From: Chaetoderma sp. LZ-2023a
Lineage: Eukaryota > Mollusca > Caudofoveata > Chaetodermatida > Chaetodermatidae
DNA length: 64,000 nucleotides
Assembly: GCA_034401795.1 (NCBI GenBank)
Contig: CM067367.1
Span: forward strand, 29,411,690-29,475,689
Reading direction: 5' to 3'
Positions 11,312-22,008 of this stretch are shown in pieces. Both the position numbers and the translations under genes were made by a program. Below the pieces are notes generated by a model that was given only the letters and a program-made list of their open reading frames with translations, was not told where the DNA came from and did not search any database. Numbering within the stretch: the stretch's first letter is position 1; the number at the start of each line of letters is the position of its first letter.

Positions 11312-12245
11312 ATTTGAAAAATTTCATTTTAATTATAATTTGTTTTCTCTACGGTCCTTTGAGCTGAAAGTGTTACTGGTCTCTAAGAGCTTTTGCTGTC
11401 AGTGGGGATGGGAGAAAAAACCCTATGTTTTAATTTGCCCACATGTTTGTTGCTGGGCGATATTATTATATTCATATGTAATGTATAGTCGCGTTTTCTT
11501 TTCTTCATCTGCCTGATTCATATATATCCACCCCGAAGAAATTTCCATCTTGTTAGTACGGACTCCATCCGTTTGTAATTAATACACCCTCACTGCTGGA
11601 GTGGTGGCGGTGAGTTGAGTGGGTAGGGTGTGGTCATAAGCTAGGGGTAGGTAGCTGATTATACTATGCATATCTATGGTAGAGTATGGCGGCTGAAATT
11701 GAGTGTGGGGAAAAATCAGATGGAACCGGATTGAGTTGTTTAAAAACAATGTCAGCCCTCTGCGCCCCTCGAGGAATCTGAGTCTGTGAAACAGACTTAT
11801 CTATTAATTAGATATGTGCAAATTATTATTTTTCTCATTCGTGCCATCAGTTTGATAAGAAATACTAACACGCACATACTCACATACCAACGCACATACA
11901 CACTATCTCCAGACAAGCTGATTTGCGGTTAACAGAATTCAACATTGCGTTGGGAAACAGTAGCTATATTTCCTGACCGATGTAATCACGGGGCCAATCT
12001 TAACAAGTATCTCAAGGCTCATCATCATTATCATCATCACTCAGCTAGTGGTGGAACCCTTAGCCCTATGTCCCCCCACCCCACCCCCTCCACTCATCAG
12101 CTAACCATATTGTATGTACTGCTTAATGAATCTGAGTCTGACCTGGATAATTGGCTGGTGTATGGAGATTTTGTGTAAACTCATGCCACTGTTTGACCAG
12201 TTTCGTTCTTAATGATGTTGAGGTTAAACTCTGGATTGATTACGG
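11312..12245. other. Non-repetitive sequence
   Basis: A 77-codon frame at 11945-12178 opens at a non-ATG codon and includes a His run from an ATC-rich stretch; not credible. Nothing else recognised. Confidence 0.4.
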
Positions 12246-12316
12246 TACTGTGAAAACATTTTGACTGAAACTTTGGCAGCAACAGCTTTCAGTCAAAATG
12301 TTTTCAATGTATCGAG
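12246..12316. mobile_element. TP2-like hairpin, shortened
   Basis: GAAAACATTTTGACTGAAAC pairs with GCTTTCAGTCAAAATGTTTT. Confidence 0.7.
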
Positions 12317-13084
12317 GCATCAGTTTTAGGCAAAAAAAAACAATGTCAGAATCGTGTTTTTCAGTATTGCTTGTTGTAGTTTGGATAATCAGGGTTTAAT
12401 TAACAGCACAGCAGGAGCAATGGTCCATATTGCACACACAGCAAGGGGAAAACAGAAAAAGAAATTACCAACAGAGATTCCTGTAGAACTCTATAGAGCA
12501 TCAGACATGTGGTCAAACCGATTATGAAGAGATTTCGCCAGCTTTCTCCACCCAGCCACACCTCCTCTTTCCCTCCCTCTCCCTCACTTGCTCACAGTGC
12601 CTGTGCACTTTCCCTCGCATGAACGGGGCCACGGGACCATGTCGGTGGCCAGCAGAGGCACTTTATCCACCCAGCACCAAGCAGCAGATGTAATCTCTGT
12701 GATTAGCTTAATGAGTATGATTGGGATATGAGTCAGTGTCTTCTCCTCTGCTCGATGTTGAGGAGAATTCTCTCAGATTTCTCGTCCCATAAAATTCTTT
12801 AGAATAAATGTGTAATTCGTTATGACAGCACGTTCAGAATCTTGTTTTTTGAGCTGCAAATGTTAGGTTCTCGGTTAGTGATATATTTAGTGATTTATTA
12901 ATTAAAAACAAAGTTTTATTTCCGGTTGTATTTATGAATTATTTAAAAATTAATTCTTAACGCGTTACATTTTGACTTTGTTGGGCTGATTTGTGCTGTG
13001 CGCGTGAATAGAGAGATTGTTAATGTGACAAGCATTTGGATGTTCAAGGGAAGTAATTCTCCTCCTTTCAACAGCAATTTAAAG
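12317..13084. other. Non-repetitive sequence
   Basis: C/T-rich block 12540-12620; otherwise nothing recognised. Confidence 0.45.
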
Positions 13085-13395
13085 CAGTAGTATTCAGACA
13101 GCGGCATGCAGCAGTATTTAGACAGCGGCAAGGCAGCAGTATTTAGACAGCGGCAAGGCAGCAGTATTTAGACAGCGGCATGCAGCAGTATTTAGACAGC
13201 GGCAAGGCAGCAGTATTTAGACAGCAGGAATGCAGCAGTATTTAGACAGCGGCAAGGCAGCAGTATTTAGACAGCAGCAAGGCAGCAGTATTTAGACAGC
13301 GGCAAGGCAGCAGTATCTAGACAGCGGCAAGGCAGCAGTATTTAGACAGCAGCAAGGCAGCAGTATTTAGGCAGTGGCATTTAGACAGCGGCAAT
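13085..13395. repeat. 24-25-bp minisatellite, about 12 copies
   Basis: Unit GCAGCAGTATTTAGACAGCG plus GCAAG or GCAT; phases at 13111, 13136, 13161 and 13185 give 25, 25 and 24 bp. Variants (GGC/AGC, GCATG/GCAAGG) are interspersed. Confidence 0.92.
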
Positions 13396-13566
13396 ATAGT
13401 GGGTCCATTGATGCAGATTAAGGCTTCCATTTGGAATGTTTTTGAAATTTTTAATAAAGCTGCTTCTTTAATCGATATTGAAGTAGTAAAAACCCAGTCA
13501 ATTATAGCTGATAACAAGTACACTTTCAGAAAGACAGAGATTGTTAACATAATACTCCTTAACCGT

Positions 13567-14004
13567 TTAACCCTCAAATTTGTTCAAGAAAATTTTGATT
13601 TTTGCATAGAAAATGTCCATTTGCATGCCAAGAGAAGACTATTTTTTAAATTTTACCACTGAAATGACTGGCTCGGTTATCGAGCCAGTCATTCCAGTGG
13701 TAAAATTTTAAAAATAGTCTTCTCTTGGCCTGCAAATGGACATTTCTCAAGACCACTGTTGAAGCCATTTTTGGCCGATATGAATATTAAAGGGTTAATG
13801 GTCAGGATTTGTCAAGAGAATTTATACATTTGCTTTGTGATTGTCCAATTTGCAGACTAAGAGAAGAGTATTTTTGTAAATTTTGCACTGTAATTACTGA
13901 CTCGATAACCGAGCTATTCATTCCAGTGGTAAATTTTCAATCTTGGGTCTACAAATGGACATATCTGAAGCCCATTGCTGGATTGACCTTTAAAGTCTTA
14001 AATG
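13567..14004. mobile_element. Two TP1 elements sharing one TTAA
   Basis: The first (13567-13798) runs from TTAACCCTCAAATTTG to TTAAAGGGTTAA with a near-perfect stem. The second starts at the same TTAA (13795) with ATGGTCAGGATTTG and is more decayed (ATTACTGACTCGATAACC). Confidence 0.85.
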
Positions 14005-15436
14005 TGTGATTCTTGCATTTTTCCATATAACTGAAATGCTAGACAAAAACTGGTAACTGCTATTACAACTACAAATCAATAGAAACACAACTACCAAATA
14101 CAGCTCTGGCTCAATTTAATGTTACTAATGCTAAGCATTTTGTCTTCGAATTAAGATGTTCCAATGCTATCAAAGTTGTTGTGAAACTAATTTTTTAGTT
14201 CCTTTCAATTTACTCAGTCTAGATGAGTCATCGTATATAGCTGTATCAGGCAATGGACACATGAGAGTCTTTATGCTAAAGCAGCGGTATAGCAGTGGAT
14301 TAGCTTAACATTGTGACAAAACGGATAATTCAGCGCAACTACTCGAACCACAGCTGTTCGTACGTAGAGCATTGCTGGATAAACTACATCACTGCCTGGG
14401 CAGTAGTAAAGCTTATTTAGCACTGCTTAAGTAGCTACAGTGGAGTTGATTAGCAGCTGCATAACAGCTCCGCTGCCTGAGGAAGTAATGCTGGCATTTA
14501 GGTTAATTTGTGTTGGTTTGGTTTAGGTTTTCTTGGGTTGGAGATAACTTGGGTGTGTGTGTTTAGTGTTGGTTTGATTTGTTTAATATTGATTCTATCA
14601 GTGAGTCAGTCCGTCCGTCAGTCAGTCAGTCGTAATAATAATAATAATAATCCAGCATTAATAAATTATAACTACGTAGATATCTCTCAACACTTTATGG
14701 CACATAGCAGGAATTTTATCAGGAAATATGCGAGTGTCTGATCTATAATTATTGGAGGCAAGATCTATTCGGATTCTATCTGGTCATTACTCAAAATGCC
14801 TTCTAGCAAAGCAAATGTTCTTAAAAACCTGTGCTCCTTACACTGGATCACTAGTTGATGAGTTGATAAGAAAAGCTGACTGCATGGTTAGACCCCTTCC
14901 TTCTCATGCTCATTTCAAGAGTGATTAGCCTGGGTTAGCTCGTTAGCATCAAGCGAAGTGGCCATAGTCTTATTAGCATCATTACTACACTTTAGAAGAC
15001 GTCTAACTGAGGTGAATTTGATGATGACTATATCATGATGTATATAATATCGTGGGCGAGTATAAATAGGCACCAGTCCTGATTCATCGAAGAAATACAG
15101 AGCCAGCACGACCGACTCGTATGTGTGTTAATTTTTCCGTGTGAAGAGTTTTCTGAATAATATCACTTATTATCGCTTATTAACACAGATGTTAAAAAGG
15201 TCAGTTTCCTAATTTCAGACTACGAATGGAATCTGTGTCGCTATATTGGGAATTTGCGGAATCCTTGAAATGAGTTTTTTTCGTAGATTTCTTCATTTGC
15301 AATTAATGCCAGTTTTATCTAAATGTGTTATTAATGCAGAACAAATGTTTTACACTGGATTAAGGAATTGTGCATTCATATAAGAGGATGATGACTCCTC
15401 CGTTATTTTGATCAGTCTGTTGAAGTGCTTCCTTAG
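14005..15436. other. Non-repetitive island with a small microsatellite
   Basis: About 1.4 kb without palindromic repeats. CAGT/CCGT and AAT runs at 14602-14652. No coding signature recognised; possible regulatory DNA. Confidence 0.4.
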
Positions 15437-15664
15437 CCATTTAACCCTCGAATTTGTTCAAGAAAATGTAAATTTCTCATAAATAATGTCTGTTTGTAGA
15501 CCAAGAGATTATTTAAAAAAATTTATCACTGGAATGACTGGCTCGGTTATCAAGCCAGTCATTCCTATGCTAATTAACAAAGAATTGCCTAATTAGTCTA
15601 CAAATGGACATTTCTCAAGACCACTGCAGAGGCCTTTTTTGTTGGCTTTAGGGTTAAAGAGTTA
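15437..15664. mobile_element. TP1 element
   Basis: TTAACCCTCGAATTTGTTC left end; loop GGCTCGGTTATCAAGCC. The right inner arm is replaced by ATGCTAATTAACAAAG. Confidence 0.8.
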
Positions 15665-15728
15665 AAGTCTGGGTTCTAGATTATCTATTATAAATTAATG
15701 TCATATTCTATGTTAATGTCTATCTGAG

Positions 15729-15975
15729 TTTAACCCTTTACTAGACAAGATTCGGCCAAGAAAATCAAAATTATTGCTTACTAAATGTCCATTTGCAGGC
15801 CAAAAGAATGCTATTTTTGAAAATTAAATACTAGAATGACTGGCTCAGTTATCGAGCCATGCAGTCATTCTAGCGGTAAAATTTCAAAAATAGCCTCATA
15901 GCCTACAAATGGACATTCCTCAAGACCACTGTAAAGGCCTGCTTTAGCGGTGTTTATGGCCAGTGAATGGTTAAT
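15729..15975. mobile_element. TP1 element
   Basis: TTAACCCTTTACTAGACAAG left end. The loop carries a four-base insertion (GAGCCATGCAGTCATTC). Confidence 0.8.
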
Positions 15976-16009
15976 GTATACCAATGCATATATGTGGCTT
16001 AGTTATTTT

Positions 16010-16222
16010 AAGTTATTTGACTGAAATTCATGGGTATAGCAATGAATTTCCATCAAATAGCTTTCAAAATAATTCGCTCTGCCAAGCCGACCTAAACTAG
16101 CTTCTGCAGCTAGGAGCCTTGATAAATGTGCATTTAGAGGCCAAGAGAATGCTATTTTTAAATCCTATCATTGCAATGACTGACTCTGTTATATAAGTTT
16201 TAAAAAATAGTCTTTTGTTGGA
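16010..16222. mobile_element. Decayed TP2 hairpin and TP1 fragment
   Basis: 16010-16080 pairs TTATTTGACTGAAATTCATG imperfectly with its downstream complement. 16112-16222 keeps TP1 arms with a degenerate loop. Confidence 0.55.
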
Positions 16223-16387
16223 TATTTTGAAAAGATTTGAACCTGTGGCTGTTACCTAGCTATCAGTGTTTATATCTAACGCCATGAATAACCACTTATT
16301 GGGAAATAATTTTCTTCATTTCCTCACGGATATTACCCATCCAATTGAGTGCACCATCAAATGTCACTATCATGATGCAATCTATCG

Positions 16388-16590
16388 TAACCCTTTAATG
16401 GTTAAATCTGTTCAAGAAAATTACAATATTTGCTTATTTTATGTCCATTTGCAAGCCTGGAGATTATTTTTGAAAATTCACCACGGGAATGACTGGCTCG
16501 GTTATTGCGCCAGGCATTCCAGTGGTCAATTTTAAAAAATAGTCTTCTGCCCTGCGAATGGACATTCCTCAAGACGATTGTTCAGCATCA
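16388..16590. mobile_element. TP1 element, right end lost
   Basis: CCCTTTAATGGTTAAATC left end; loop GGCTCGGTTATTGCGCC. Breaks off after CATTCCTCAAGACGATTG. Confidence 0.75.
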
Positions 16591-16613
16591 TCATTTTTCT
16601 AAGGCAAGTTTTG

Positions 16614-16855
16614 AACTCTTTATCCCTTGAATTTGTTCAAGGAAATTAAAATTTTTTCATAGAAAATGTCCATTTGCAGACCAAGAGAAGCCTATTTTTA
16701 AAAATTTACCACTGGAATGACTGGCTCGGTTATCGAGCCAGTCATTCCAGTGATGAATTAAAAAAAATAGGCTTCTCTTGGTCTGCAAATTGACATGTCT
16801 CTAGACTGCTGTAGAAGCCTTTTTTGGCTGATATAAGCGTTAAATGGTTAATTAA
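16614..16855. mobile_element. TP1 element with covarying stem
   Basis: Arms GAGAAGCCTATTTTTA and AAAAATAGGCTTCTC carry matched changes relative to the usual GAAGACTATT / AATAGTCTTC. Confidence 0.85.
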
Positions 16856-16959
16856 TGGAGGCATTGGTGGATGGTCTCAGTTATGGGTGTGAGTTTGTTT
16901 TGAAAATGATTTTGCATAGCACTCAACAGTTCGCAGCAACATCATTTTCAAAATTAAGA

Positions 16960-17678
16960 CACCTGTTAAACATGGTATTGAATAAATATAATATGAAGAT
17001 GAAAATTGATCAGTAAATGTGTCTCATCTCCATCTTGACTGCTTATAAAATAACGCTATTGAATTATGCCTCGATCTTTGTTTGAAAGATTTCCGTAGTG
17101 ATTTTATGGTATTTGAATGAATAGCGATATCCTCCTTTCCGTGTCTTTAGCGATGACTTAAAACAGGAATGTTTTTTAAATCTTTAAGCCTCACAGTTTA
17201 TGAATGCTGTTAAAAGAATGAAGCGACTGCATAAATTTCTTCGTCAAATGAATAAAATAGCTTTAACTATAGTTTCTGTCATTGAAGTTTTCGAGAAATG
17301 ATCAGACAAAGAGGAAATTGCCGAAACATGTCCTGTGCTAATATTTGAATTCGTATTAGCGGACACAAAAGGAGGCCTATTTATTATCTCCTGTGGGGTG
17401 TCGATTTTTGAACGATGTATAATTATCGTTGAAAAGCCAGCCACTATCATCTTATTCTGATGAGATCTTTTCATACCCATGAACAATGAGACAAGATTAA
17501 AATGCACGCCAACCGCCTTCTATATGGTTTTAAAAAGTAGGTTATGAGATTTCAAATGAATAGAATAAAAAAAAAACTACAGAGTTGCCATTAGAACTAT
17601 TAAAGGCAGTTTAAATTTGAGTCAATTTGAATTTTGAAATACACGATGTTATATGATTAATATATTAAGTCCTGAAAT

Positions 17679-17681
<3 letters not shown>
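16960..17681. other. Non-repetitive island, candidate regulatory DNA
   Basis: One of the longest repeat-free stretches near the coding exon, about 4.5 kb upstream. Contains a GAACAATG SOX-like site at 17481. Open frames here are short and unrecognised. Confidence 0.35.

Positions 17682-17749
<68 letters not shown>
17682..17749. repeat. (AT)n microsatellite
   Basis: About 34 AT repeats without interruption. Confidence 0.95.
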
Positions 17750-17754
<5 letters not shown>

Positions 17755-17794
17755 CAGTTTTAAAGCAGCTATAAATATATACAAATAAGTTGTT

Positions 17795-18045
17795 GATTAT
17801 TTTGTGACTAATTTGACTAGAAGCTGTTGAAGAAGTTTAGTTGCAAAAAAAAAATTAAGATTTTCAACAGAATATTTCTGAGATTTTGAAGAACTTGTTG
17901 TGTCTGTTTTGGTTGAAAGTGTTTATGCTCACAAATGACATTGTTGTTAATTAATTTCAGAAGTAAATTTTCAAAAATACTGGCTGTCAGATGGACATTT
18001 GCTGTGAAAATAGTTAGATTTTCTTGACCAAGTTTTGCCATACAA
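17795..18045. mobile_element. Decayed hairpin plus TP1 right arm
   Basis: ATTTTGTGACTAATTTGACT lies near 17800. TAAATTTTCAAAAATACTGG and TTTTCTTGACCAAGTTTTGC at 17960-18045 resemble a TP1 right half. Confidence 0.45.
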
Positions 18046-18439
18046 AGATGATTTGAGCACATGCATGTCAAGTGAGAACCGACCTTGGCTAAACTTAGTG
18101 CTTCCATAAATTAGCGACTACATCCATCCTCTCACTCACTTTCGCACTGATATTAATAACCCACCTGAGCATTGTTGGAAACGCGTCAATTTTAAACAGG
18201 TGTAAAAAGATGAATGGCTTTATTGTCGCCTGGCCAGGTGTTTAATTATTTCACAGATTCAATCTTAAAATTGACAAATCGTAATATGCAACAACAACAT
18301 TCTGGTTAAATGAAAACGTATTGGTTAAAAATAAGATGTCAATTAAAACAAAAGCTCGTTAACCTATTTCGATCTTCTTGTATGGTGTAGGTAAAGCGTT
18401 GTTACTTCACACGACATGTGTTTGGTTTTTGAAATTCTG
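18046..18439. other. Non-repetitive sequence
   Basis: Nothing recognised. Confidence 0.45.
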
Positions 18440-18515
18440 TTAATTAGTTTGGAAAATAATTTGTCTGAAAGTTAATAGTGCCTTCAGCAAATTGTTTTCA
18501 AAATATCCAGCAGAT
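18440..18515. mobile_element. TP2-like hairpin, decayed
   Basis: GGAAAATAATTTGTCTGAAA pairs with CAAATTGTTTTCAAAATATC. Confidence 0.55.
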
Positions 18516-18557
18516 TTACTGACTAGTCTTTTGAAACTGGCTGAGGGATTTTATTCA

Positions 18558-18994
18558 ACCATTTAATGGTTAAATCGACCACAGCCAGCAACTACAGTGG
18601 TGTTGCAGAATACCCATTTGCAGGCCAAAAGAATGAATACTACTTAGACCACAAATTTATCATAAAGAATATAGTTTTTCCACGATTTGCCGGTGAAAGG
18701 ATTAAATTTTGTTTATGAATAAACTTTGCATGAACTAAAATCATAATCTCTTAGTATTTTAACCCTATAATGGTCATGCCAGCCAAAACCATCCTTCGTT
18801 ATGGTCTTGTGGAATGACCATTTACAGGCCAAGAGAATACAATTTTTGAAAATTTACTGCTGGAATATCTGGCTCGATAACCGGGCCAGTCATTCCAGTG
18901 ATACATTTTCAAAATTTTTATTCTCTTGCCCTGTAAACGAACCTTCAATATGCATATATTTAAATTTTCTTGACCAAATTTGACCAATGGTTAA
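18558..18994. mobile_element. TP1 fragment and a fuller TP1 copy
   Basis: 18558-18700 is a loop-less remnant (ACCCATTTGCAGGCCAAAAG). 18759-18994 starts TTAACCCTATAATGGTC, has loop GGCTCGATAACCGGGCC and ends TTGACCAATGGTTAATGG. Confidence 0.75.
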
Positions 18995-19014
18995 TGGCCA
19001 AGCCAGGCAAATTA

Positions 19015-19310
19015 GGTCTCTGCAGTTGTCCCGAGAAATATCTATATGCAGACATGGAAAAGACTATTTTGCTTTTAATATACAATAATATCAAACGATT
19101 CGGGCATACAAACAAACAGACAATACATTAGAATAATACATACGTTCAGCATGGTTATAACGTGCAGTCACCCTTCAATCCTGATTCGATAAATGGACCA
19201 GTTATTCTATTGGTAGAAGTTTAAAAAATAATCTTCTCTTGGCCTGCAAATGGACATTCACTGAGCAACTGTTTTCATTTTCTTGTCCAATCTTGACCGT
19301 TAAAGGGTCA
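19015..19310. mobile_element. TP1 copy split by an inverted-repeat arm
   Basis: The left arm ends near 19067 (GAAAAGACTATTTT) and the right half resumes near 19190 (GACCAGTTATTCTATTGG), ending TTGACCGTTAAAGGG. The gap is filled by the arm described in the next entry. Confidence 0.65.
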
Positions 19311-19536
19311 AGTGTTCCGCCATTTCCTTTGGCACCTTAAAGACATGCTTTTTCTCCACAACGTATATCTTAAAGGTTAAAAACTGGTTGCGCATAGTTT
19401 ATAGAACTTCCATATCACATTTGAATCAGGATCCAAGGTCGATTGCGAGCTATAACGATACTGAACCCTCATATTTTTCTAGCGTTTTTGTCTGTATTTA
19501 TGCCAGAATCGCTTTGATATTATTGTATATTAAAAC
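19072..19536. repeat. Inverted repeat with arms of about 115 bp
   Basis: 19073-19095 is the exact reverse complement of 19513-19535 (23 bp). Similarity continues inward with drift to 19187 and 19423 (AATCCTGATT / AATCAGGATT). The loop holds the right half of the split TP1. Origin unclear: a large foldback or two opposed insertions. Confidence 0.7.
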
Positions 19537-19641
19537 CATATTGTCCGCGTAATCATTGTATATGGCTAGTCTAATGAATACATCATTGATAATACAACCT
19601 TACACCGAATGAGGCAGATACTGTTATGCTTTTTACCCACG

Positions 19642-19864
19642 TTAACCCGTAGATTTGTTCAAGAAAATTTTAATTTTCTCATAAAAATCTTAATTTTCAG
19701 ACCAAGAAAAGATTGTTTGAAAATTTATCACTGGAATAACTGGCTCGATTATCGAGCCAGTTATTCCAGTGGTAAGTTTTAAAAAAATAGTCCTTTCTTT
19801 GTCCACAAACAGACATTTCTTGAGACCACTACAGAAACCATTTTGGCCAGTTTGAGTGTTAAGC
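19642..19864. mobile_element. TP1 element
   Basis: TTAACCCGTAGATTTGTTC left end. The loop stem has a matched change giving TAACTGGCTCGATTATCGAG and GAGCCAGTTATTCC. Confidence 0.8.
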
Positions 19865-20273
19865 GATTTAGAATATTCTTTCCATCTAGACGTTTTAAAT
19901 CTATTTGTAGTCAATAATAGACTCATCCTGATATAAACTCATGCTGGTTATTTAGTAACATTTTTCACTGAAGGTTATTGCTAAAATAACAGTCAGTTAA
20001 ATTGTTCTTAAAATATCCCGCACAGATTTAATATTTCTCATCATCATCAGCATCATAAAACAGTGATTTTCAGAGTGAAATTGCTTATATAGCACCTCAT
20101 TGTTTTGTAATGTTTATAATCCTATATTTTAGACTAAGCCTTGTAGACAAAAATCGTTGACATTCCAGAGGATTGTTGCTGTATCTGAAAATCAGGACTA
20201 TACTTATTTGTGATGTCTTTCTATGCTGCGCGAGACATGGTGTTTATTCTGTGATTTCTGAGAACTTGATATA

Positions 20274-20275
<2 letters not shown>

Positions 20276-20347
<72 letters not shown>

Positions 20348-20362
20348 TATATATATAGATAT

Positions 20363-20400
<38 letters not shown>
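20276..20400. repeat. (AT)n microsatellite with ATAG interruptions
   Basis: About 125 bp of AT dinucleotides, interrupted by TAGATA between 20344 and 20370. Confidence 0.95.
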
Positions 20401-20403
<3 letters not shown>

Positions 20404-20448
20404 TAAATTGTTATCGGGAAGATCGCAATTCAGTTACAAATTTTAACA

Positions 20449-20680
20449 CTAACCCTCAAATTTGTTTTAAATATTTTTAATTTTTTCATAGAAAATGTCC
20501 ATTTGCAGACCAAGAGAAGACTATGTTTTAAATTTTACCACTGGAATGACTGGCTCGGTTATCGAGCCAGTCATTCCATTGGTAAATCTTCAAAAATAGT
20601 TTTCTCTTTGTCTGCAAATGGTCATTTCGCAAGACCACTGCAGAAGCCGTTTTTGGCTGATATGAGTGTTAATGGGTTAA
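20449..20680. mobile_element. TP1 element
   Basis: Near-perfect stem around GGCTCGGTTATCGAGCC; ends TGAGTGTTAATGGGTTAA. Confidence 0.85.
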
Positions 20681-20725
20681 GTAAGATCTCATTCGGCTTT
20701 ACTAAATGAGTGCGCCTTTAACATT

Positions 20726-20873
20726 TAAGTCAAATTTTGAAATTTTACTGCTGGAATGACTGGAAGTCATTCCAGTCGTAAATTTTCAAAAATAGTCCTC
20801 TCTTGGTCTGCAAATGGACATTTGTCAAGACCACTGCAGAAGGCATTTTTGGCTGACATGAGTGCTAGTTAAC
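20726..20873. mobile_element. TP1 right half with a minimal hairpin
   Basis: The loop has collapsed to GGAATGACTGGAAGTCATTCC, and the left outer half is missing. Confidence 0.75.
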
Positions 20874-20957
20874 CATTTTTGGTTAAAGATACAGGAAAAC
20901 TTGTTCTATAATTGACATGGTATGAACCATCAATACGTGGACATCAAATACTGGCAT

Positions 20958-21166
20958 TTAACCTTTAAGCTATGAATTTCTGGTGTCTCAATTTCAGGAC
21001 AATAATACAGGAAAGCTGTTGAATATTTTGAAATTAATATGACTGAAAGTTGTTGCTTCCTAAGGCAGCAACAGTTTCCAGTTATATTAATTTTAAAATA
21101 TTCTAAATGTTCAACAGAATGTGATATGCGTCAACTTTTTCGGGGATCTGTCAGTGAAAGGGTTAA
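20958..21166. mobile_element. TP3 element with both TTAA ends
   Basis: TTAACCTTTAAGC to GTCAGTGAAAGGGTTAA. The hairpin at 21015-21118 has an 11-base insertion (CTAAATG...) in the right arm. Confidence 0.8.
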
Positions 21167-21230
21167 AACTAAGTGTTTGATTTTTGTAAATAGCTTTTTG
21201 AGACCTAGTGGTGGTCATTCTTATTCTTTT

Positions 21231-21672
21231 CAGTGGTCAAGATTTTTCAAGAAAACCTTGATTTATTGTTAGTGAAAGTCCATTTACAGGCCAGGAGAAG
21301 ACTAGTTTTGAAAATTAACATCAGGAATGACTGGCTCAATTATCGAGCCAGCCATTCCCATGGTAAATTTTCAAAAGTGGTATTCTAGCTTACAGATGAA
21401 CGCCGGTCAAGACTATTGCAGCGGGCTGTTTCGCCGGCGTCACCATTAACCCTTTAATGGTCAAGCAGACCAAAACCTGCCTCCCTAGTGGGCTTGAGGA
21501 ATGTCCATTTACATGCCAAAAGAATATTGATTTTGGAAATTTACCACTGGAATTATTGAGCCAGTCATTCCACTGTTAGATTGTCAAAAATAGTGTTCTC
21601 TTCGCCTGTAAATAGACATTCAGAAAGCGATAATTGTGATTTCTTTCACCAAACGTGACCATTAAAAGGTCA
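21231..21672. mobile_element. Two TP1 elements joined at one TTAA
   Basis: The first (21231-21449) ends GTCACCATTAA. The second (21446-21672) begins at that TTAA with CCCTTTAATGGTCAAGC and ends GACCATTAAAAGGTCAA; its loop has lost one GGCTCG half. Confidence 0.8.
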
Positions 21673-21875
21673 ACCGTTTCACTGATGACCCTATATCTCA
21701 TTTTCAAGGGAACCATACAGGAAAGATGTTGAATATTTTGAACTTAATTTGAATGGAAGCCGTTGCTGCCTAACGCAGTATTGGCTTCCAGTCAAATTAA
21801 TTGCAAAATATTCAACAGTATAAGTTGTATATCGTAAAGAATAAACTTTTTCAGGCATTTGTCTGTGAAACGGCC
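21671..21875. mobile_element. TP3 element next to the coding exon
   Basis: Terminal CCGTTTCACTG is matched by GTGAAACGG on the right, a paired change from the usual CCCTTTCA / TGAAAGGG. The hairpin at 21728-21816 has a disrupted tip (CTAACGCAG). It ends 70 bp before the splice acceptor. Confidence 0.8.
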
Positions 21876-21904
21876 CTATTTGCATCATAATAACTAATTC
21901 AATG

Positions 21905-21945
21905 CAAATATATTAACAGATCTGTTTTTCTTATCTGTATTACAG
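21905..21945 (+). promoter_or_regulatory. Splice acceptor of the ZFHX exon
   Basis: TATTAAC at 21911-21917 is a plausible branch point, followed by the pyrimidine-rich TCTGTTTTTCTTATCTG and TTACAG ending at 21945. Spacing from branch A to AG is about 29 bases. Position just upstream of the ATG implies at least one earlier non-coding exon. Confidence 0.7.
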
Positions 21946-22008
21946 GGGAATACGAGGACAATCCTGCCATGGCTTAGATACTTGCACCTGTGAGTCTTGA
22001 GCGCTGGC
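21946..22008 (+). other. 5' untranslated part of the ZFHX exon
   Basis: 63 bases between the predicted acceptor and the first in-frame ATG. A stop codon in the coding frame at 21991-21993 rules out extension of the protein upstream through this exon. Confidence 0.65.
21969..21977 (+). promoter_or_regulatory. Two-codon upstream ORF (ATG GCT TAG)
   Basis: The ATG sits in a strong initiation context (GCCATGG) and is followed after one codon by TAG, 31 bases before the main ATG and in another frame. Such minimal uORFs generally reduce initiation at the next start, so it may set ZFHX output. Seen directly; effect inferred. Confidence 0.6.

Noticed and set aside
21997-22008. Starting the protein at 21997
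   Set aside because: That codon is TTG; the first ATG in frame is at 22009, and an in-frame stop lies at 21991.
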